A stretch of 64,000 bases of DNA, taken from positions 124,001-188,000 of the forward strand of contig NZ_JAIEPC010000008.1 of NCBI RefSeq assembly GCF_019749955.1, written 5' to 3'. The notes beneath the pieces were generated by a model. The model saw nothing but the letters and a program-made list of their open reading frames with translations. It ran no database searches and was not told the origin of the DNA. Each line of letters opens with the position of its first letter. Positions within the stretch are counted from its first letter, which is position 1. This stretch comes from Sphingomonas sp. Lineage in GTDB: Bacteria; Pseudomonadota; Alphaproteobacteria; Sphingomonadales; Sphingomonadaceae. The position numbers and the translations under genes were made by a program. Of the stretch, positions 24,551 to 34,054 are shown in pieces.

Positions 24551-26407
24551 ATGCGCCTTTCCCATATCGCCGTCCTGCTCGCCGCCGTTGCCGCGCCTGC
24601 CGCTTTTGCGCGTCCGCAAGCGGCGCCCGCGCCTGCCGCCACCCCGCAACCCGCCTTCACCTTTGAAAAGGTGATGGTGCCAATGCGCGACGGGGCGAAG
24701 ATGGAGACGGTGATCCTGCGCCCGACCGGCGCGACCGGGCCGCTGCCGATCCTGTTCCAGCGCACCCCTTATGGCGTGCCGCAAGCCGCGCTGCCGCGCG
24801 TGCCCGGCGGATGGAAGGCGCTCGCCGACGACGGCTATATCTTCGTGTTCCAGTCGATGCGCGGGCGCTTTGGCTCGGACGGGGTGTTCACCTTGTCGAC
24901 GGCGGTCCACCCCAAGGACCCCAAAGCGACCGACGAAGCGACCGACGCTTATGATTCGATCGGCTGGCTGGTCAAGAATGTGAAGGGCAACAATGGCAAG
25001 GTCGGGATGTGGGGCATTTCCTATCCCGGCTTCACCGCCGCGATTGCGCTCGCCAAGCCGCATCCGGCGCTCAAAGCGGTCAGCCCGCAGGCGGCGTGGA
25101 TCGATTATTGGCAGAATGACGATCTCCACCGCAATGGCGCGCTGCGGATGGCCTATCTGGTCGATTGGGTGGCCGCGCTCCAGCTCAAGAAGGATGGCTT
25201 TGCCGATTTCGATTACGGCACCGTCGATACCTATGATTATTTCCTGAAGCTCGGCAGCGCCGCCAATCTCGACAAGATTTGGCAGGGGCGCGCCGCGACT
25301 GCGACCGCGCTGTTCGACCACCCCAATCATGACGCGTTTTTCACCGATCAGCGCTGGTCCGATACGCTCGGCAAGACGACGGTGCCGACGCTCAACGTGG
25401 CGGGCTTTTGGGATCAGGAAGACCCATGGGGGTCGTGGCAAATCTACGCCAAGCAGAAGGCGAATGACCCCGATCATCTGAGCCAGATGGTCGCGGGGCC
25501 GTGGGCGCATGGCACCTGGTCGGCGCCGGGCAAGGATTTGGGGCGCATCCCGATCCCGGTCGACAGCCCGCAGCAATTCCGTGACGAGATTCAGGCGCCC
25601 TTCTTCCGCTATTGGCTGCACGGCAAGGGCGAACGGCCGAATTTCGACACGCGCATGTTCCAGTCGGGGTCGTGGGTGTGGAAGACTTACGAAAGCTGGC
25701 CGCCCAAGGGCACGGCGGCGACCGCGCTGTATCTCCACGCCGATGGGTCGCTTGATTTCGCCGCGCCCGCTGCCGGTGAAGCCTGTCGCAGCTATGTCTC
25801 GGACCCCGCGAACCCGGTGCCGTTCCGCCCGCGCCCGATCTCACCGACCTATCCGCGCCCCGAATGGCGCTGGTGGGAAGCCGAGGACCAGCGCTTTGTC
25901 GATCACCGCCCCGATGTGCTGAGCTACGTCTCGGCGCCACTGACCGAGGATTTGACGGTCACGGGCCAGATCGCCGCCGAGCTGATGGCATCGACCAGCG
26001 GCACCGACAGCGATTTCGTGGTCAAGCTGATCGACGTGCTGCCCGACGATTTTGAGAAGTTCAACGAGGGCGCGCCGCTCGGGGCCTATACCCGGCAGCT
26101 CAACGGCTATCAGTGGCCGATCGCGATGGAAATCCGGCGCGGGCGCTTCCTGAAGAGCGATGTGACGCCGCAGGCGTTGGTGCCGGGGCAAGTAACGCCG
26201 TGGGATGTGCCACTCCGCGACCACGACCATGTCTTCAAAAAGGGCCACCGGATCATGGTGCAAATCCAGTCGAGCTGGTTCCCGGTGATCGACCGCAACC
26301 CGCAGAGCTTCGTGGCAAATATCGCGAAGGCGAAGCCGGAGGATTATGTGAAGGCCGAGCAGAAGGTTTGTGCTGGGTCGCGGGTGGTGTTGCCGGTGAT
26401 GCGGTGA
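24551..26407 (+). CDS. CocE/NonD family hydrolase (S15-like)
   Basis: A 618-residue alpha/beta hydrolase with a signal peptide (residues 1-20). The catalytic serine is Ser157 in GMWGISYPGF; the fold then continues with a helical cap and the C-terminal jelly-roll domain of the Xaa-Pro dipeptidyl-peptidase (DUF/PepX_C) type, seen in the final 220 residues (VTGQIAAELMAST...DSDFVVKLIDVLPD). Family members include cocaine esterase and glutaryl 7-ACA acylase and cleave esters or amide bonds. With a secretion signal it probably acts in the periplasm. Substrate unknown. Confidence 0.92.
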   Translation: MRLSHIAVLLAAVAAPAAFARPQAAPAPAATPQPAFTFEKVMVPMRDGAKMETVILRPTGATGPLPILFQRTPYGVPQAALPRVPGGWKALADDGYIFVFQSMRGRFGSDGVFTLSTAVHPKDPKATDEATDAYDSIGWLVKNVKGNNGKVGMWGISYPGFTAAIALAKPHPALKAVSPQAAWIDYWQNDDLHRNGALRMAYLVDWVAALQLKKDGFADFDYGTVDTYDYFLKLGSAANLDKIWQGRAATATALFDHPNHDAFFTDQRWSDTLGKTTVPTLNVAGFWDQEDPWGSWQIYAKQKANDPDHLSQMVAGPWAHGTWSAPGKDLGRIPIPVDSPQQFRDEIQAPFFRYWLHGKGERPNFDTRMFQSGSWVWKTYESWPPKGTAATALYLHADGSLDFAAPAAGEACRSYVSDPANPVPFRPRPISPTYPRPEWRWWEAEDQRFVDHRPDVLSYVSAPLTEDLTVTGQIAAELMASTSGTDSDFVVKLIDVLPDDFEKFNEGAPLGAYTRQLNGYQWPIAMEIRRGRFLKSDVTPQALVPGQVTPWDVPLRDHDHVFKKGHRIMVQIQSSWFPVIDRNPQSFVANIAKAKPEDYVKAEQKVCAGSRVVLPVMR

Positions 26408-26419
26408 GGGACGGAAAAA

Positions 26420-26647
26420 ATGGTAAATCTTGAAATTCAGGAACTTAACACGGGCGAGAAGATCGGAACCTTCACCTTCTCGATCTTACCAAGGATCGGG
26501 GAAGAGATTGTCGTGCCTTGGGCTTCAGACAGTGAAGGTGTCAGGTTTTTCGAGATCCATGACATCTGCCACTCCGCCTTAGAACTCAGCGTTGGGGTTG
26601 ACGCGATCGCACGGGCTACAAACGCAATGGTCGTGGAGATAACCTAG
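26420..26647 (+). CDS. Small hypothetical protein of low GC
   Basis: A 75-residue acidic protein with no signal peptide or membrane helix, mostly beta-prone (GEKIGTFTFSILPRIGEEIVVPWASDSEGVRFFEIHDICH). GAGGGA stands nine bases before the ATG, and the gene is 12 bases downstream of the hydrolase stop. The coding composition is clearly lower in GC than its neighbours, like the other small foreign genes in this window. No family recognised. Confidence 0.5.
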   Translation: MVNLEIQELNTGEKIGTFTFSILPRIGEEIVVPWASDSEGVRFFEIHDICHSALELSVGVDAIARATNAMVVEIT

Positions 26648-27418
26648 CTAACTCTTCAGCCGCCATCCGGTGCGGAAAATCCACGCCACCGCGCCCAGGC
26701 ACAGCAGCAGGAACACGCCCGTCACGCCCAGGCTCCAGCCGATGCTCACGTCGCCGCGCCCGAAAAACGTCCAGCGGAAGCCGCTGATGAGGTAGACGAT
26801 CGGATTGAGCAGCGCGATCTGCTGCCACGCGGGGGGCAGCATCGAGATTGAGTAGAAAGTGCCGCCCAGAAATGTCAGCGGGGTGATGACGAGCAGCGGG
26901 ATCACCTGCAATTGCTCGAAGCTGTTCGCCCAGATGCCGAGCACGAAGCCGAACAGGCAGAAAGTCACCGCCGTCAGCGCCATGAAGCCGATCATGTAGA
27001 GCGGATGCGCGATCGGTAGCGCGACAAACAGATGCGCGGTCGCGAAAATTACCAGCCCCAGGATCATCGATTTGGTTGCCGCCGCGCCGACATAGGCGAG
27101 CACGGTTTCGAACGGCGACAGCGGCGCCGACAGCAGCTCGTAAATCGTCCCCGACCATTTGGGCAGGTATATCCCGAAGCTCGCATTGCCGATGCCTTCG
27201 GTCAGCATCGACAGCAGCATCAGCCCCGGCACGATGAACGCGCCATAGGGCACGCCGTCGACAGTGTTGATCCGGCCGCCGATGGCGGAGCCGAACACCA
27301 CGAAATAGAGCGATGTGGTGATCACCGGGGTCGCCAGGCTGGTGAGGATCGTGCGGCGGAAGCGCGCGAGTTCGAAGCGGTAGATCGCGCTGACGCCCGC
27401 CCAGTTGAAGCCGTTCAT
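26648..27418 (-). CDS. ABC-2 type transporter permease
   Basis: A 256-residue inner-membrane permease of the ABC-2 family with six predicted helices, related to the ABC exporter permeases for polysaccharide or drug export (NodJ/DrrB type). The motif [23 protein letters not shown] and the closing [26 protein letters not shown] are typical of the family. The ATG overlaps the stop of the ATPase gene by four bases. Together with it, this forms a two-gene exporter. Substrate cannot be inferred; no substrate genes are beside it. Confidence 0.93.
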   Translation of the reverse strand: MNGFNWAGVSAIYRFELARFRRTILTSLATPVITTSLYFVVFGSAIGGRINTVDGVPYGAFIVPGLMLLSMLTEGIGNASFGIYLPKWSGTIYELLSAPLSPFETVLAYVGAAATKSMILGLVIFATAHLFVALPIAHPLYMIGFMALTAVTFCLFGFVLGIWANSFEQLQVIPLLVITPLTFLGGTFYSISMLPPAWQQIALLNPIVYLISGFRWTFFGRGDVSIGWSLGVTGVFLLLCLGAVAWIFRTGWRLKS

Positions 27419-28371
27419 GCCGCGACTTCCTCTGCCAGCGCATGCTCGCCTGCGTCGTGGAGCAGCCCGACGAAGATATCCTCGAGCGAGCTTTGCTGGG
27501 TGTTGATGTCCTTATAGGCGATCCCCGCATCGCCGATCGCGCGGAGCAGCCCGGCAATGCCGGTGCGTTCGCTCCCCGCCTCGAACACATATTCGAGTTC
27601 ATGGCCGTCATTCTTCAGCGTCGGCGCCCAATCGGCGAGCGCGGGCGGCACGGCGCTCAGCGGCTCGGTGAGGGTCACGGTCAAGGTGCGCTTGCCGAGC
27701 TTTTGCATCAGCGTCGCTTTCTCCTCAACGAGGATCAGCTTGCCCTTCAGGATCACGCCGACGCGGTCGGCCATTTCCTCGGCCTCTTCGATATAATGCG
27801 TCGTCAGGATGATCGTGGTGCCGCCGTCGCGCAGCTTGCGCACCAGCGCCCACATGTCACGGCGCAGCTCGACATCGACTCCCGCGGTCGGCTCGTCGAG
27901 GAACAGCACTTCGGGTTCGTGCGCGAGCGCCTTGGCGATCAGCACGCGGCGCTTCATCCCGCCCGACAGCGCCATGATTTTCGAGTGGCGCTTGTCCCAC
28001 AGCGACAGGTCGCGCAGGATCCGCTCGATATGCGCGGGGTCGGGCTTGCGGCCGAACAGGCCCCGGCTGAAGGTGACAGTGTCGATCACCGTTTCGAACG
28101 CATCGGTCGACAATTCCTGCGGCACCAGCCCGATCCGGTAGCGTGCCTGACGATAGTCGGCGGCAATGTCATAGCCCGCGACGCGCACGCTGCCGCCGCT
28201 CGCGGTCACAATGCCGCAGACGATCGAGATCAGCGTCGTTTTCCCTGCGCCATTGGGGCCGAGCAGCGCGAAGATTTCCCCCTTGGCGATCGACAGGTCG
28301 ACATGGTCGAGCGCGGTCAGCCCCGAGGCATAGGTTTTGGTGAGGCCGGCAATGGCGAGGATCGGTTCCAA
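27415..28371 (-). CDS. ABC transporter ATP-binding protein
   Basis: An ATPase subunit of about 318 residues if started at the TTG at 28371 ([17 protein letters not shown]). The frame stays open to 28545 but that part overlaps the family C repeat and has no family likeness. Walker A is [11 protein letters not shown], the signature [15 protein letters not shown], and Walker [12 protein letters not shown]. The last 80 residues form the extra domain ([36 protein letters not shown]) found in NodI/DrrA-type exporters. The start is not fixed; a start inside the frame at 28371 best matches homologues. It pairs with the permease 26648. Confidence 0.92.
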   Translation of the reverse strand: MEPILAIAGLTKTYASGLTALDHVDLSIAKGEIFALLGPNGAGKTTLISIVCGIVTASGGSVRVAGYDIAADYRQARYRIGLVPQELSTDAFETVIDTVTFSRGLFGRKPDPAHIERILRDLSLWDKRHSKIMALSGGMKRRVLIAKALAHEPEVLFLDEPTAGVDVELRRDMWALVRKLRDGGTTIILTTHYIEEAEEMADRVGVILKGKLILVEEKATLMQKLGKRTLTVTLTEPLSAVPPALADWAPTLKNDGHELEYVFEAGSERTGIAGLLRAIGDAGIAYKDINTQQSSLEDIFVGLLHDAGEHALAEEVAA

Positions 28372-28464
28372 AGGCGTGGTGTCCCCGAATGGCGTGAGGG
28401 CTGGAGATAGGGGCGGGGGGCGGGAGGCGCAACGTGGCGACGGGGCTAGAGTTTTATACCCTGA

Positions 28465-28552
28465 CCCGTTCGTTTCGAGCGTAGTCGAGAAACAGGCCAA
28501 GGGCGACGTCGCTTGTGGCCTGTTTCTCGACTGCGCTCGAAACAAACGGGGG
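28465..28552. repeat. Inverted repeat, family C
   Basis: CCCGTTCGTTTCGAGCG...GAGAAACAGGCC (left) is followed by its inverse GGCCTGTTTCTCGA...CGAAACAAACGGG (right) around a short spacer. The stem is over 30 bases with few mismatches. Related copies lie at 35329, 55740 and, rearranged, in ileS at 45200. It sits between the DsbA-like gene and the ABC ATPase gene. Confidence 0.85.
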
Positions 28553-28590
28553 GTGAAGGTGCCGGGAAAGCGAGGTGACCTATCCCCCCC

Positions 28591-29319
28591 TCAGCGCGCC
28601 GCCCGCGCCTCGGCCACCAGTCGCTGCAACTCCTCGATCGGGAGTGCCGAGGAAATCACCTGATCACCGATCACCCACGACGGAGTGCCGCTCATGCCGA
28701 GCCTCTTGGCGGTATCGAGATTGCGCGCGAGTTCGGCTTCGATGCGCGGCGTCTTGGCAGCGGCCTGTACCTTGGCCAGATCGAGCCCGGCGGTGGTGAC
28801 GGCAGCAGCCAGCGTCGCGTCGCTCACCGGGCCACCGGCATAAAGCGCGCGGTGGAATTCGGCGAATTTGCCCATGTCGGCGGCGACGAGGCTGTAGCGC
28901 GCGGCGGTCGCGCTTTCGGGCGACAGGATCGGCCAGTCGCGATAAACGACGCGCAGCTTGGGGTCGCCCGCAATCAGCGCGTCGATGGCCGGCAGGGTGG
29001 ACCGGCAATAGCCGCAGTTATAATCGAAATATTCGACGATCGTCAGATCGCCCTGCGGATTGCCTGCCCAGGCAGTGCCAAAGGGTTCGAGGATCGCAGC
29101 CTTGTCGGCGTCGATCGCTTGCCCGCTCTGGCGGCGGCGCAGCGCGCTCGATGCTTCGACCAGCACTTCGGGATGGCTGACGAGATAGTCGTGGACGATC
29201 TGCTCGGTACGCGCGCGGTCGCTGGCGATGGGTGCCCCCATGCGGCCCGCGAAATACATCCCGCCCGCACCCAGCAACGCGGCGCCAATCGCCACCGCCA
29301 ACAGCAGCAACCGGTTCAT
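28591..29319 (-). CDS. DsbA-family thiol-disulfide oxidoreductase
   Basis: A 242-residue protein with an N-terminal signal anchor (residues 2-24) and a thioredoxin-fold DsbA domain. The active site is FDYNCGYC (Cys102 and Cys105, CGYC) and the cis-proline loop is GMSGTPSWVIG. The N-terminal region before the domain holds the helix of the Com1/DsbD-linked DsbA group. It should introduce or shuffle disulfides in periplasmic proteins. It begins three bases past the start of the M48 gene stop (overlap 4 bases), so they form one minus-strand unit with the protease. Confidence 0.93.
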   Translation of the reverse strand: MNRLLLLAVAIGAALLGAGGMYFAGRMGAPIASDRARTEQIVHDYLVSHPEVLVEASSALRRRQSGQAIDADKAAILEPFGTAWAGNPQGDLTIVEYFDYNCGYCRSTLPAIDALIAGDPKLRVVYRDWPILSPESATAARYSLVAADMGKFAEFHRALYAGGPVSDATLAAAVTTAGLDLAKVQAAAKTPRIEAELARNLDTAKRLGMSGTPSWVIGDQVISSALPIEELQRLVAEARAAR

Positions 29320-30662
29320 CGCCGTCCTTTACGCTGATCATCGATCACATTTTGCGTCAGCAGCACCAGATCCTGCGCGCGGATCCAGTCGGGCGTGTTG
29401 GGCGGTAGGCCCGCCAGCGCGCCGCGGGCGCTGACCGATGCGGTGCGCAGATCGCCGTTGAGCGCGGCGCGCTCGGCGGTCGCGAGCAAGGCGCGCGGCT
29501 GATCGCCCTTGCGTTCATACACAACGCCGAGTTGGAACCAGGCAAAGGGGTTTTCCTCGTCGCGGCCCACGGCCTGACGCAGTACTTTTTCGGCTTCGGG
29601 GAAATTGGCGGGATTCTCGGTCGCGATCAGCGCGTGGCCAAACGTGGTCGCGATCAGCGGCTGGTAGCCGCTGCGCTCGGTCGCTTCGCGCAGCGGGGTG
29701 AGGGCTTCATCGGGCTTGCCCGATTCGAGCAGAATCTGGCCCTTGATTTCGAGAAAATAGGGATCGTGCGGCAGCGCCTTCACCAGCGCATCGGCCTCGG
29801 CATTGGCTTTTTCCGGGTAGCCACCTTTGTGATAGGCATAGGCGCGCGCATAATGCGCGTAGATGCTCTGGTCCTCGACCGGATAAGCGGTCAGCGTGCG
29901 CGGCGGATCGTTGACGAAGCCCGCAAGCTTGGCCTTCACCCGTTTGAACTTGTCTTCGAGCACGGGATCGGTCGGCTTGCCGAATGCGGGCGATTCGCGC
30001 ACGGTTTCGGTCAGCGTCGCGACGCGCTCGCCGCTCAAAGGGTGGCTCTGCGAGAAGGGGTCGATGTTGTTGTAGCCCGCGCGATATTCGAGACTCTGGA
30101 GCTTTTTGAAGAATTCGAGCATCCCGCGCCCGCTGACGCCTGCCGTTTGCAGGAATTTGGCGCCGGTCGCGTCTGCCGTTGATTCCTGCACGCGACTGAA
30201 CGCGAGATATTTGCCGATCGCTGCCTGCTGCCCCGCCGCGATGATGCCGGCGGCGGCGTCGCCTGAGCCAGCGGCGGCGGCGGCGACCCCGAGCACGAGG
30301 CTCAAAATCTGGATCGCGACCGCCGGCTTGATCCCGGCATCGCCGAGCGGGACATGGCCGTCGGCGACATGGCCGAGTTCATGCGCGATCACGCCCTGCA
30401 CCTGATTGGCATTGTCGGCCGACGTGATCAGCCCTGAATGGACATAGACGATCTGGCCGCCCGCGACGAAGGCATTGATCGAGTCGTCCTTGATCATCAC
30501 GACCTTGACGTTGCGCGGTGATAGCCCGGCCGCGATGATCAGGGGGCGCGACATGTCGTCGAACATCGCCTCGGTCTCGGCGTCGCGCAGGAGCGACTGA
30601 GCTTGCGCAGGCTGCACAGCGGCGAGGAGCGACAGCGCGAGCGCGGCAACGAATTTCTTCAT
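29316..30662 (-). CDS. M48-family metalloprotease with TPR domain (BepA/YfgC-like)
   Basis: A 448-residue periplasmic protease. The start at 30662 (MKKFVAALALSLLAAVQPAQAQ) gives a clean signal peptide; the longer frame to 30707 does not. The zinc motif HELGH is at residues 94-98 with the family follow-on ESTADATGAKFLQTAG (third ligand). The C-terminal half carries tetratricopeptide repeats (YAHYARAYAYHKGGYPEKANAEADALV and following). This matches BepA, which helps assemble or degrade outer-membrane proteins such as LptD. It shares an operon with the DsbA-like gene, a sensible pairing for envelope protein folding. Confidence 0.93.
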   Translation of the reverse strand: MKKFVAALALSLLAAVQPAQAQSLLRDAETEAMFDDMSRPLIIAAGLSPRNVKVVMIKDDSINAFVAGGQIVYVHSGLITSADNANQVQGVIAHELGHVADGHVPLGDAGIKPAVAIQILSLVLGVAAAAAGSGDAAAGIIAAGQQAAIGKYLAFSRVQESTADATGAKFLQTAGVSGRGMLEFFKKLQSLEYRAGYNNIDPFSQSHPLSGERVATLTETVRESPAFGKPTDPVLEDKFKRVKAKLAGFVNDPPRTLTAYPVEDQSIYAHYARAYAYHKGGYPEKANAEADALVKALPHDPYFLEIKGQILLESGKPDEALTPLREATERSGYQPLIATTFGHALIATENPANFPEAEKVLRQAVGRDEENPFAWFQLGVVYERKGDQPRALLATAERAALNGDLRTASVSARGALAGLPPNTPDWIRAQDLVLLTQNVIDDQRKGRR

Positions 30663-30752
30663 GAGTCGGCTATCGGCCAATTCGCGTTTGCGTTCAACGC
30701 TTGGCATGTGCCCTGACAGCGCACGGTCGCGCGCAAAGAACTCAATCTCGTT

Positions 30753-30845
30753 CCGTTCGCCCTGAGCTTGTCGAAGGGCTGTCTTTCTTTTGCTGTGACG
30801 TCGCGAAAGAAGGGCAGTGCTTCGACAAGCTCAGCACGAACGGAA
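30753..30845. repeat. Inverted repeat, family B
   Basis: Left unit CCGTTCGCCCTGAGCTTGTCGAAGG and right unit CTTCGACAAGCTCAGCACGAACGG are near inverses, with a CTTTCTTTT/GAAAGAAGG inner pair. It lies between the M48 protease promoter side and the rne terminator. Confidence 0.85.
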
Positions 30846-30865
30846 CAAGGGTATCACGTGATTCC

Positions 30866-30918
30866 AAAAACGGACGGGCGCGGGATCGCCCGTGCCGCCA
30901 GATCAGACGGCACGGGCG
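30866..30918 (-). terminator. Rho-independent terminator of rne
   Basis: On the minus strand, a perfect 11-base stem (arms 30908-30918 and 30887-30897) is followed by a second, overlapping 7-base stem (30887-30893 with 30874-30880) and then a run of five T (plus-strand AAAAA at 30866-30870). It lies 11 bases after the rne stop. The central arm can pair with either side. Confidence 0.75.
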
Positions 30919-30928
30919 CGTTGGGCGT

Positions 30929-33580
30929 TCAGGCGCCGAAGGTGCTGCTCCACCACCCCTTGCGGCGCGGGGCGGCGGGGCCGGTGTCCGGGGCCACCGC
31001 ATCGTCGTTCGACGCGACCGGCTCGGGCGCTGCCTCGGCTGCTTCGGCGACCCGTTCGGCTTCGGCCACCGGTTCGGCTTCGGCGACTTCGGCCTTTTTG
31101 CGGCGCGCGCGCTTGGGCTTGGCGTCGGATTCCTCGACAGCTTCGGCTTCGACCGGGGCTTCCGCTGGGGCTTCGACCTCGACCTCGGCCTTTTTGGCGC
31201 GGCTGCGCGTCCGCTTCGGCGCTTCCTCGGCGGCGGGTTCAACCTCGACGGGCGTGCTCAGCTCAGGAGCCTCAGCGACGGCTTCGGCCGCCTTGCCGCG
31301 ACGACGGCGTGCAGGCTTGGCTGCGGGCTCCTCGACCATAACCTCGGCAATTTCGGCAAGCGCGTCGGACTCAGGCGCCGCATCGGCGTCGACCGGTGCG
31401 CCAGCATCGCTCGGCTGACCCTCGCCACGCCGACCCCGGCGACCGCGACGGCCCCGGCGACGCGATGCCCCGCCTTCGCCGCGCTCGGCGGTTTCGGCGC
31501 CAGTCGCTTCAGTGGTGTCGTCGCCGGTGTCGTCACCGGCATCGGCCTCATCGGCTCCGGCATCGACCGGACGCTCATCGTCACGCTCAAAGCCTTCGCC
31601 CGGTGCATCGCTGCGCTCACCGCCCTCGGCACTGCGACCGCGACGGCCGCGCCGACGCCGCCGTTTGCGGCGCGTGCCATCGCCCTCGGCGGGGCGATCC
31701 TCGCGCGGCGGGCGGGCATCACGCGGACGCTCGGCGCGCTCCGCAGGCTCTTCCTCGGCTTCTTCTTCCTCGTCGATTTCTTCCTCGACGTCATCGATAT
31801 CGTCGTCGAGATCGACCTTGGGCGGTTCGAAGCGCGGGGTGAAGGCAGGCGGCGGGCCTGACGCTTCGACCGCCATGCGTGCGCCTTCGCGTTCGCCGTC
31901 GGACATGACTTCGACCGTTACGCCGTAGCGTTCCTCGATCTCGGCGAGTTCGGCGCGCTTGCGGTTGAGCAGATAAAAGGCTGCTTCCTGGCTCGCGCGC
32001 AAAGTGATGATCGAACCGCGACCGCGTGCGGCCTCATCCTCAATCAGCCGCAGCGCGCTCAAGCCCGCCGACGAGGCGGTGCGCACGAAGCCCGAGCCTT
32101 CGCAATGCGGGCAGGGGCGGGTGGAAGCTTCGAGCACGCCGGTGCGCAAGCGCTGACGGCTCATTTCCATGAGGCCAAAGGACGAAATGCGACCGACCTG
32201 AATGCGGGCGCGGTCGTTCTTCATCGCCTCCTTCATCGCCTTTTCGACTTTGCGGACGTTGGAGTTGTTGTCCATGTCGATAAAGTCGATGACGACGAGG
32301 CCGGCCATGTCGCGTAAGCGCAACTGGCGCGCGATTTCCTGCGCGGCTTCGAGGTTGGTCGCGGTCGCGGTCTGCTCGATATTATGCTCGCGCGTCGACC
32401 GGCCCGAGTTGATGTCGATCGAGACCAAAGCCTCGGTCGGGTTGATCACGAGGTAACCGCCCGACTTGAGCTGGACGACGGGGTGATACATCGCCGCGAG
32501 CTGATCCTCGACCGCGCTGCGCTGGAACAGCGGCACCGGGTCGCTGTAATGCTTCACGCGGCGGGCATGGCTCGGCATCAGCAGTTTCATGAACTGCTTG
32601 GCCTGGGCATAGCCCTCGTCGCCCTCGACGATCACCTCGTCGATATCCTTGTTATATATGTCGCGGATCGCGCGTTTGATCAGGTCGCTGTCGCCATAGA
32701 CGAGCGCAGGCGCCGCCGAGGCGAGCGTCTTCTCACGGATTTCGTCCCACAGCCGCGCGAGATAATCGAAGTCCCGCTTGATCTCGACCTTGGTGCGCTG
32801 GAGCCCGGCGGTGCGGACGATGCAGCCCATCGACGGCGGCAGCCGCAGATCGGCCATGATCGACTTCAGCCGCTTGCGATCGGCGGCGTTGGAGATTTTG
32901 CGGCTGATCCCGCCGCCATGCGACGTGTTGGGCATCAACACGCAGTATCGGCCCGCGAGGCTCAGATAGGTGGTGAGCGCCGCACCCTTGTTGCCGCGTT
33001 CTTCCTTGACGACCTGCACCAACAGCACCTGGCGGCGGCGGATGACGTCCTGGATCTTGTAGCGGCGGCGCAGATTCATCCGGCGTTCGCGCAACGCGTC
33101 GACATCGTCGCCGCCGCTCGATTTGGCGCGGCGGCGCGGGGCGTCCTCGCCTTCGCTCGCGGTTTCGGACTCGCCATCGCCGTCGTCGTCGCGGCGTTCG
33201 GCGGCGTCGCGATCGGCTTCCCCATTGCCGTCGTCGTCGCCGTCATCCTCATCGTCGTCATGCTCGGCGCGCAGCGCTGCCTCTTCGGCGGCGTGCTCGG
33301 CCTCTTCGCGGAGCAGTGCTTCGCGATCCTCCTTGGGGATCTGATAATAGTCGGGGTGGATTTCCGAAAAAGCGAGGAAGCCGTGGCGGTTGCCGCCGTA
33401 GTCGACGAAAGCGGCCTGGAGCGATGGCTCCACGCGCGTCACCTTGGCGAGATAGATATTGCCTTTGAGCTGCTTGCGCTCGGCGGATTCGAAATCAAAC
33501 TCCTCGATTCGGTTCCCTTTGACGACGGCAACCCGGGTTTCCTCCCGGTGCCGCGCGTCGATCAGCATACGCATGGTCAT
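30929..33580 (-). CDS. rne: Ribonuclease E/G family, large form
   Basis: An 883-residue endoribonuclease for mRNA decay and rRNA/tRNA maturation. The N-terminal S1 domain (about 38-90 and 165-210) is split by an insertion of about 70 residues that is nearly all Asp, Glu and Ala (92-165). The catalytic core has VVIDFIDMDNNSNVRKVE with the metal-binding aspartates and the zinc-link CPHCEGSGF. The C-terminal 300 residues are low-complexity, first acidic, then Arg-rich, then Ala/Glu/Pro-rich, ending WWSSTFGA, and probably scaffold a degradosome. The start is MTMRML at 33580 (or two codons later). A terminator follows directly. Confidence 0.95.
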   Translation of the reverse strand: MTMRMLIDARHREETRVAVVKGNRIEEFDFESAERKQLKGNIYLAKVTRVEPSLQAAFVDYGGNRHGFLAFSEIHPDYYQIPKEDREALLREEAEHAAEEAALRAEHDDDEDDGDDDGNGEADRDAAERRDDDGDGESETASEGEDAPRRRAKSSGGDDVDALRERRMNLRRRYKIQDVIRRRQVLLVQVVKEERGNKGAALTTYLSLAGRYCVLMPNTSHGGGISRKISNAADRKRLKSIMADLRLPPSMGCIVRTAGLQRTKVEIKRDFDYLARLWDEIREKTLASAAPALVYGDSDLIKRAIRDIYNKDIDEVIVEGDEGYAQAKQFMKLLMPSHARRVKHYSDPVPLFQRSAVEDQLAAMYHPVVQLKSGGYLVINPTEALVSIDINSGRSTREHNIEQTATATNLEAAQEIARQLRLRDMAGLVVIDFIDMDNNSNVRKVEKAMKEAMKNDRARIQVGRISSFGLMEMSRQRLRTGVLEASTRPCPHCEGSGFVRTASSAGLSALRLIEDEAARGRGSIITLRASQEAAFYLLNRKRAELAEIEERYGVTVEVMSDGEREGARMAVEASGPPPAFTPRFEPPKVDLDDDIDDVEEEIDEEEEAEEEPAERAERPRDARPPREDRPAEGDGTRRKRRRRRGRRGRSAEGGERSDAPGEGFERDDERPVDAGADEADAGDDTGDDTTEATGAETAERGEGGASRRRGRRGRRGRRGEGQPSDAGAPVDADAAPESDALAEIAEVMVEEPAAKPARRRRGKAAEAVAEAPELSTPVEVEPAAEEAPKRTRSRAKKAEVEVEAPAEAPVEAEAVEESDAKPKRARRKKAEVAEAEPVAEAERVAEAAEAAPEPVASNDDAVAPDTGPAAPRRKGWWSSTFGA

Positions 33581-34054
33581 TTATTGGTCTCCGTGCGCGC
33601 GCGGCGCCGGAAAATGGGGTTCGCGCGCGAAATGGCGTGCGCTGGGCGGCGGCGAAGCGGCCTGCCCCAGACGCGAGCGGGATGGTGTAAACTGCGTCTG
33701 CCCGCTGTGCATCCGACCCAAACGGGGCCGCCAAGCCCCATGCGACCACATACCCGCCGGCGTGGGCCGGTCGGTGTGCGGGGCAAGGGGAATGCAACAT
33801 GCGGACGTCAACCTGGATGAACCGCGCGCGGGCGAGATCGCCCATCAGCGGTTGGTTTACCGGCGCGACGCCTGTGGCATCAGCCGATATATTTCATGCG
33901 TAGCACTGCTATCCGCAAGCAGCAACCGGCATGAATTTGCCGCCCGAACGGCAAGAAGATGCCGAATGCCTTGTTAACCGCCTCCTTTCACGACGATTTG
34001 ACAAGGGGGCGGTTACGAGGGGGTCAATCGAGTAACCGAGCGGAGCCCCCCGCA
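33581..34054. other. 474-base intergenic stretch between rne and the amidase gene
   Basis: The two flanking genes are divergent, so both promoters should lie here, but I see no confident -35/-10 pair. The rne side (33581-33850) has no secondary signal that stands out. The amidase side holds the leader with exclusive hairpins at 33975-34038. No protein gene is evident; frames across it overlap rne or the amidase in the wrong phase. Confidence 0.55.
33975..34038 (+). promoter_or_regulatory. Amidase leader with two mutually exclusive hairpins
   Basis: Segment 1 (33975-33987, TAACCGCCTCCTT) can pair over 13 bases with segment 2 (34003-34015, AAGGGGGCGGTTA), with one G-U. Segment 2's end (34010-34016) can instead pair with segment 3 (34032-34038, GTAACCG) over 7 bases. 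Only one pairing is possible at a time. The gene's ATG is at 34055, so segment 3 lies just before the ribosome site. This is the layout of an attenuator or riboswitch-like leader. DNA-level operator symmetry is the alternative reading. Confidence 0.4.
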
